DNA of 64,000 nt. Source: Gemmiger sp. An50. Its GTDB lineage: Bacteria; Bacillota; Clostridia; Oscillospirales; Ruminococcaceae. Positions 61,991-64,000 of this stretch are shown piece by piece; position 1 is the first letter of the stretch, and each line of letters starts with the position of its first letter. The stretch lies in contig NZ_NFID01000005.1 of assembly GCF_002161595.1 (NCBI RefSeq), forward strand, positions 114,808 through 178,807. Direction: 5' to 3'. The notes under the pieces were generated by a model. It had not been told where the DNA came from and did not search any database. It saw nothing but the letters and a program-made list of their open reading frames with translations. A program made the translations under genes and the position numbers.

Positions 61991-63871
61991 ATGAATCAGA
62001 ACTTTGCAAAGCGGCCCAGCCCCGGCCCGATTCTGGCCCGGGTGCTGCGCTACATGATCCATTCCTACCGCCTCCAGTTTGCGGCGGTTCTTGTGTGCAT
62101 TCTGGGGTCCGCCCTGGCCACCCTGCGGGGTACCCTGTTTTTGCAATCCCTGATCGACGATTACATCACCCCGCTGGCCCAAAACGGCGGCGGTGACTTC
62201 GGCCCTCTGGCCAGCGCCCTGATCTCGCTTGCCTGCGTTTATGCGGCGGGCATCCTGTGCGCCTACGGCTACAACCGCATCATGGTAACCATCAGCCAGG
62301 GCACCATGCGACGGCTGCGTGTGGAACTGTTCACCCGCATGGAGTCCCTGCCCATCCGCTACTTCGACACCAACGCCCACGGCGACATCATGTCCGTTTA
62401 CACCAACGACGTGGACACCCTGCGCCAGTTCATGAGCCAGAGCCTGCCCCAGATGATCAACTCGGGCGTGACCATCGCGGCCACCTTCATCAGCATGGTG
62501 GCGCTGAACGTTCCCCTGACCCTCATCACCCTGGTAATGGTGGGCGTGATGCTGCTGGCGGCCTCCAAGCTGGGCGGCCGCTCCGCCGCCTACTTCGCCC
62601 ACCAGCAGGCGGACCTGGGCAAGGTGAACGGCTACATCGAAGAAATGATGGACGGCCAGAAGGTGGTCAAGGTCTTCTGCCACGAGGAAAAGAGCCTGCA
62701 AAACTTCCGCCAGCTGAACGAGCAGCTGCGCCAGAGCGCCGACAACGCCAACAAGTTCGCCAACATCCTGATGCCCGTGAACGCAAACCTGGGCAACATC
62801 AGCTATGTGCTGTGCGCGGTGGCGGGCGCGGCGCTGGCTCTGAGCGGCTGGGGCGGTCTGACCCTGGGCGCGCTGGTCTCCTTTCTGACTCTGAACAAGA
62901 ACTTCACCCAGCCGGTGACCCAGATCAGCCAGCAGCTGAACAGCGTGGTCATGGCCATGGCGGGCGCCCAGCGTGTGTTCGACCTGATGGACCAGCAGCC
63001 CGAGGAGGACCAGGGCTACGTGACCCTGGTGAACGCCAAGGAAAACGCGGACGGCACCCTCACCGAATGTGCCGAGCGCACCGGCCTGTGGGCCTGGAAG
63101 CATCCCCACCACGACGGCACCCTCACCTACACCCGGCTGCAGGGCGACGTGGTGTTCAACCATGTGGACTTCGGCTATGACGAGCGCAAACTGGTGCTGC
63201 ATGAGATCGACCTGTTCGCCACCCCGGGCCAGAAAATCGCCTTTGTGGGCTCCACCGGCGCGGGCAAGACCACCATCACCAACCTGATCAACCGCTTTTA
63301 CGACATTGCCGACGGCAAGATCCGCTACGACGGCATCAACATCAACAAGATCAAAAAAACCGATCTGCGCCGCAGCCTGGGCATGGTGCTGCAGGACACC
63401 CACCTGTTCACCGGCACCGTGCTGGAGAACCTGCGCTACGGCCGTTTGGACGCCACCGATGAGGAATGCATCGCCGCCGCCAAGCTGGCCGGGGCCGACC
63501 GGTTCATCCGGCATCTGCCCGAGGGGTACAACACCCTGCTCACCGGCGACGGCGCGAACCTGTCCCAGGGCCAGCGGCAGCTGCTGGCCATTGCCCGAGC
63601 CGCTGTGGCGGACCCGCCGGTGCTGATTCTGGACGAAGCCACCAGCAGCATCGACACCCGCACCGAGGCGCTGGTGCAGCAGGGCATGGACGCCCTGATG
63701 ACCGGCCGCACCACCTTCGTGATCGCTCATCGGCTCTCCACCGTAAAGAACGCCGACTGCATCACGGTGCTGGAGCAGGGCCGCATCATCGAGCGGGGCA
63801 CCCACGACCAGCTGATCGCCCAGAAGGGCCGTTACTACCAGCTGTACACCGGCAACGCCATCGGAGTGTAA
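61991..63871 (+). CDS. ABC exporter half-transporter, fused permease-ATPase
   Basis: Protein of 626 aa: six membrane helices (about residues 30-320) with PIRYFDTNAHGDIMSVYTND, then an ATPase with Walker A VGSTGAGKTTI, Q-loop MVLQDTHLF, signature NLSQGQRQLLAIARA, Walker B VLILDEATSSID and H-loop FVIAHRLSTVKNAD. Consensus-like catalytic motifs suggest that it is the active member of a heterodimer whose partner is the truncated gene upstream. The start is ATG at 61991 after AGAAGG. A drug or lipid substrate is typical for the family. Confidence 0.92.
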   Translation: MNQNFAKRPSPGPILARVLRYMIHSYRLQFAAVLVCILGSALATLRGTLFLQSLIDDYITPLAQNGGGDFGPLASALISLACVYAAGILCAYGYNRIMVTISQGTMRRLRVELFTRMESLPIRYFDTNAHGDIMSVYTNDVDTLRQFMSQSLPQMINSGVTIAATFISMVALNVPLTLITLVMVGVMLLAASKLGGRSAAYFAHQQADLGKVNGYIEEMMDGQKVVKVFCHEEKSLQNFRQLNEQLRQSADNANKFANILMPVNANLGNISYVLCAVAGAALALSGWGGLTLGALVSFLTLNKNFTQPVTQISQQLNSVVMAMAGAQRVFDLMDQQPEEDQGYVTLVNAKENADGTLTECAERTGLWAWKHPHHDGTLTYTRLQGDVVFNHVDFGYDERKLVLHEIDLFATPGQKIAFVGSTGAGKTTITNLINRFYDIADGKIRYDGININKIKKTDLRRSLGMVLQDTHLFTGTVLENLRYGRLDATDEECIAAAKLAGADRFIRHLPEGYNTLLTGDGANLSQGQRQLLAIARAAVADPPVLILDEATSSIDTRTEALVQQGMDALMTGRTTFVIAHRLSTVKNADCITVLEQGRIIERGTHDQLIAQKGRYYQLYTGNAIGV

Positions 63872-63887
63872 GCCGTAAAGCAATCAT

Positions 63888-63997
63888 AACCCCACGTTGA
63901 ACGTGGGGTTTGCAGAACGGCCCTATAAGGGCCATTATTCCAGCAGCACCTAAAGGTGCGTAATGAGCAACGCCAACCGCACTTGGCGTTGCTTTTT
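63888..63997 (+). other. Run of four hairpins ending in a terminator, at the window edge
   Basis: AACCCCACGTT/AACGTGGGGTT (63888-63910), GGCCCT/AGGGCC (63919-63933), GCACCT/AGGTGC (63946-63959) and GCAACGCCAA/TTGGCGTTGC with TTTTT (63967-63997). The last is a good terminator for the ABC gene. The others are short perfect palindromes with no coding content. They could be the end of an IS200/IS605-like element or a structured RNA continuing beyond the window. Confidence 0.55.
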
Positions 63998-64000
63998 ACT

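Overview
The window looks like the chromosome of a GC-rich gut Firmicute of the Faecalibacterium / Gemmiger / Subdoligranulum type (Oscillospiraceae). This is inferred from content: Gram-positive style lipoproteins, T-box and leader-peptide attenuation, sigma-A promoters with clean 17-bp spacers, a CIRCE element on clpB, a long-form clostridial PurL, and selenium/molybdenum hydroxylase accessory genes. I saw no rRNA, tRNA, CRISPR array or complete transposon.

Layout. 1-12.9 kb (minus strand): a nearly complete de novo purine operon in the order purE-C-F-M-N-(purO-type IMP cyclohydrolase)-(stand-alone AICAR transformylase)-D-L-B, behind a promoter, a 31-codon leader ORF and a terminator. 13.0-15.5 kb: ybaK, then a Phe/Tyr-rich leader peptide with terminator controlling a DAHP synthase. 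15.5-18.1 kb: a highly expressed duplicated lipoprotein and an ApbE flavin transferase, possibly an extracellular flavin electron-transfer pair. 18.1-21.4 kb: a TrpXYZ-like ABC transporter under a T-box with a UGG (Trp) specifier. 21.6-28 kb: a trigger-factor/FKBP lipoprotein, metA and metY separated by an AT-rich heparinase-like lipoprotein that looks acquired. 28.3-32.1 kb: a small membrane protein with paired operators, a FUSC protein and an aldehyde dehydrogenase.

32.3-44.8 kb is a molybdenum region. On the minus strand lie an IscU-like scaffold, a FAD subunit with a GltD-like oxidoreductase nested inside it, a molybdopterin subunit, and an in-frame chimera of half an MFS transporter with the 2Fe-2S subunit. 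A divergent TetR regulator has two matching palindromes. On the plus strand lie a MobA-like/ModE-HTH fusion, an HD protein, a MoeA-like protein and modABC. A second set of accessory genes (a MocA-like transferase, yqeB, yqeC) at 54.4-57.7 kb suggests that the hydroxylase is of the selenium-dependent type.

44.8-64 kb: clpB; an sdpR/sdpI pair; an AT-rich regulator/SHOCT islet with an 18-bp-arm palindrome; a GT-C-like membrane protein; a MATE pump; a LytTR protein with a degenerate receiver; a candidate small RNA; ThrE-type exporter subunits; a Schlafen/AlbA-type regulator; a LysR regulator abutting a 5'-truncated ABC transporter; an intact ABC exporter; and a run of hairpins at the right edge.

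The least expected structure is a non-coding repeat family with terminal inverted repeats (full-length 55959-56131, diverged 6039-6210, internally deleted 13544-13595). The window also holds two apparent deletion junctions (the MFS::2Fe-2S chimera and the truncated ABC gene) and several leader-RNA control devices.
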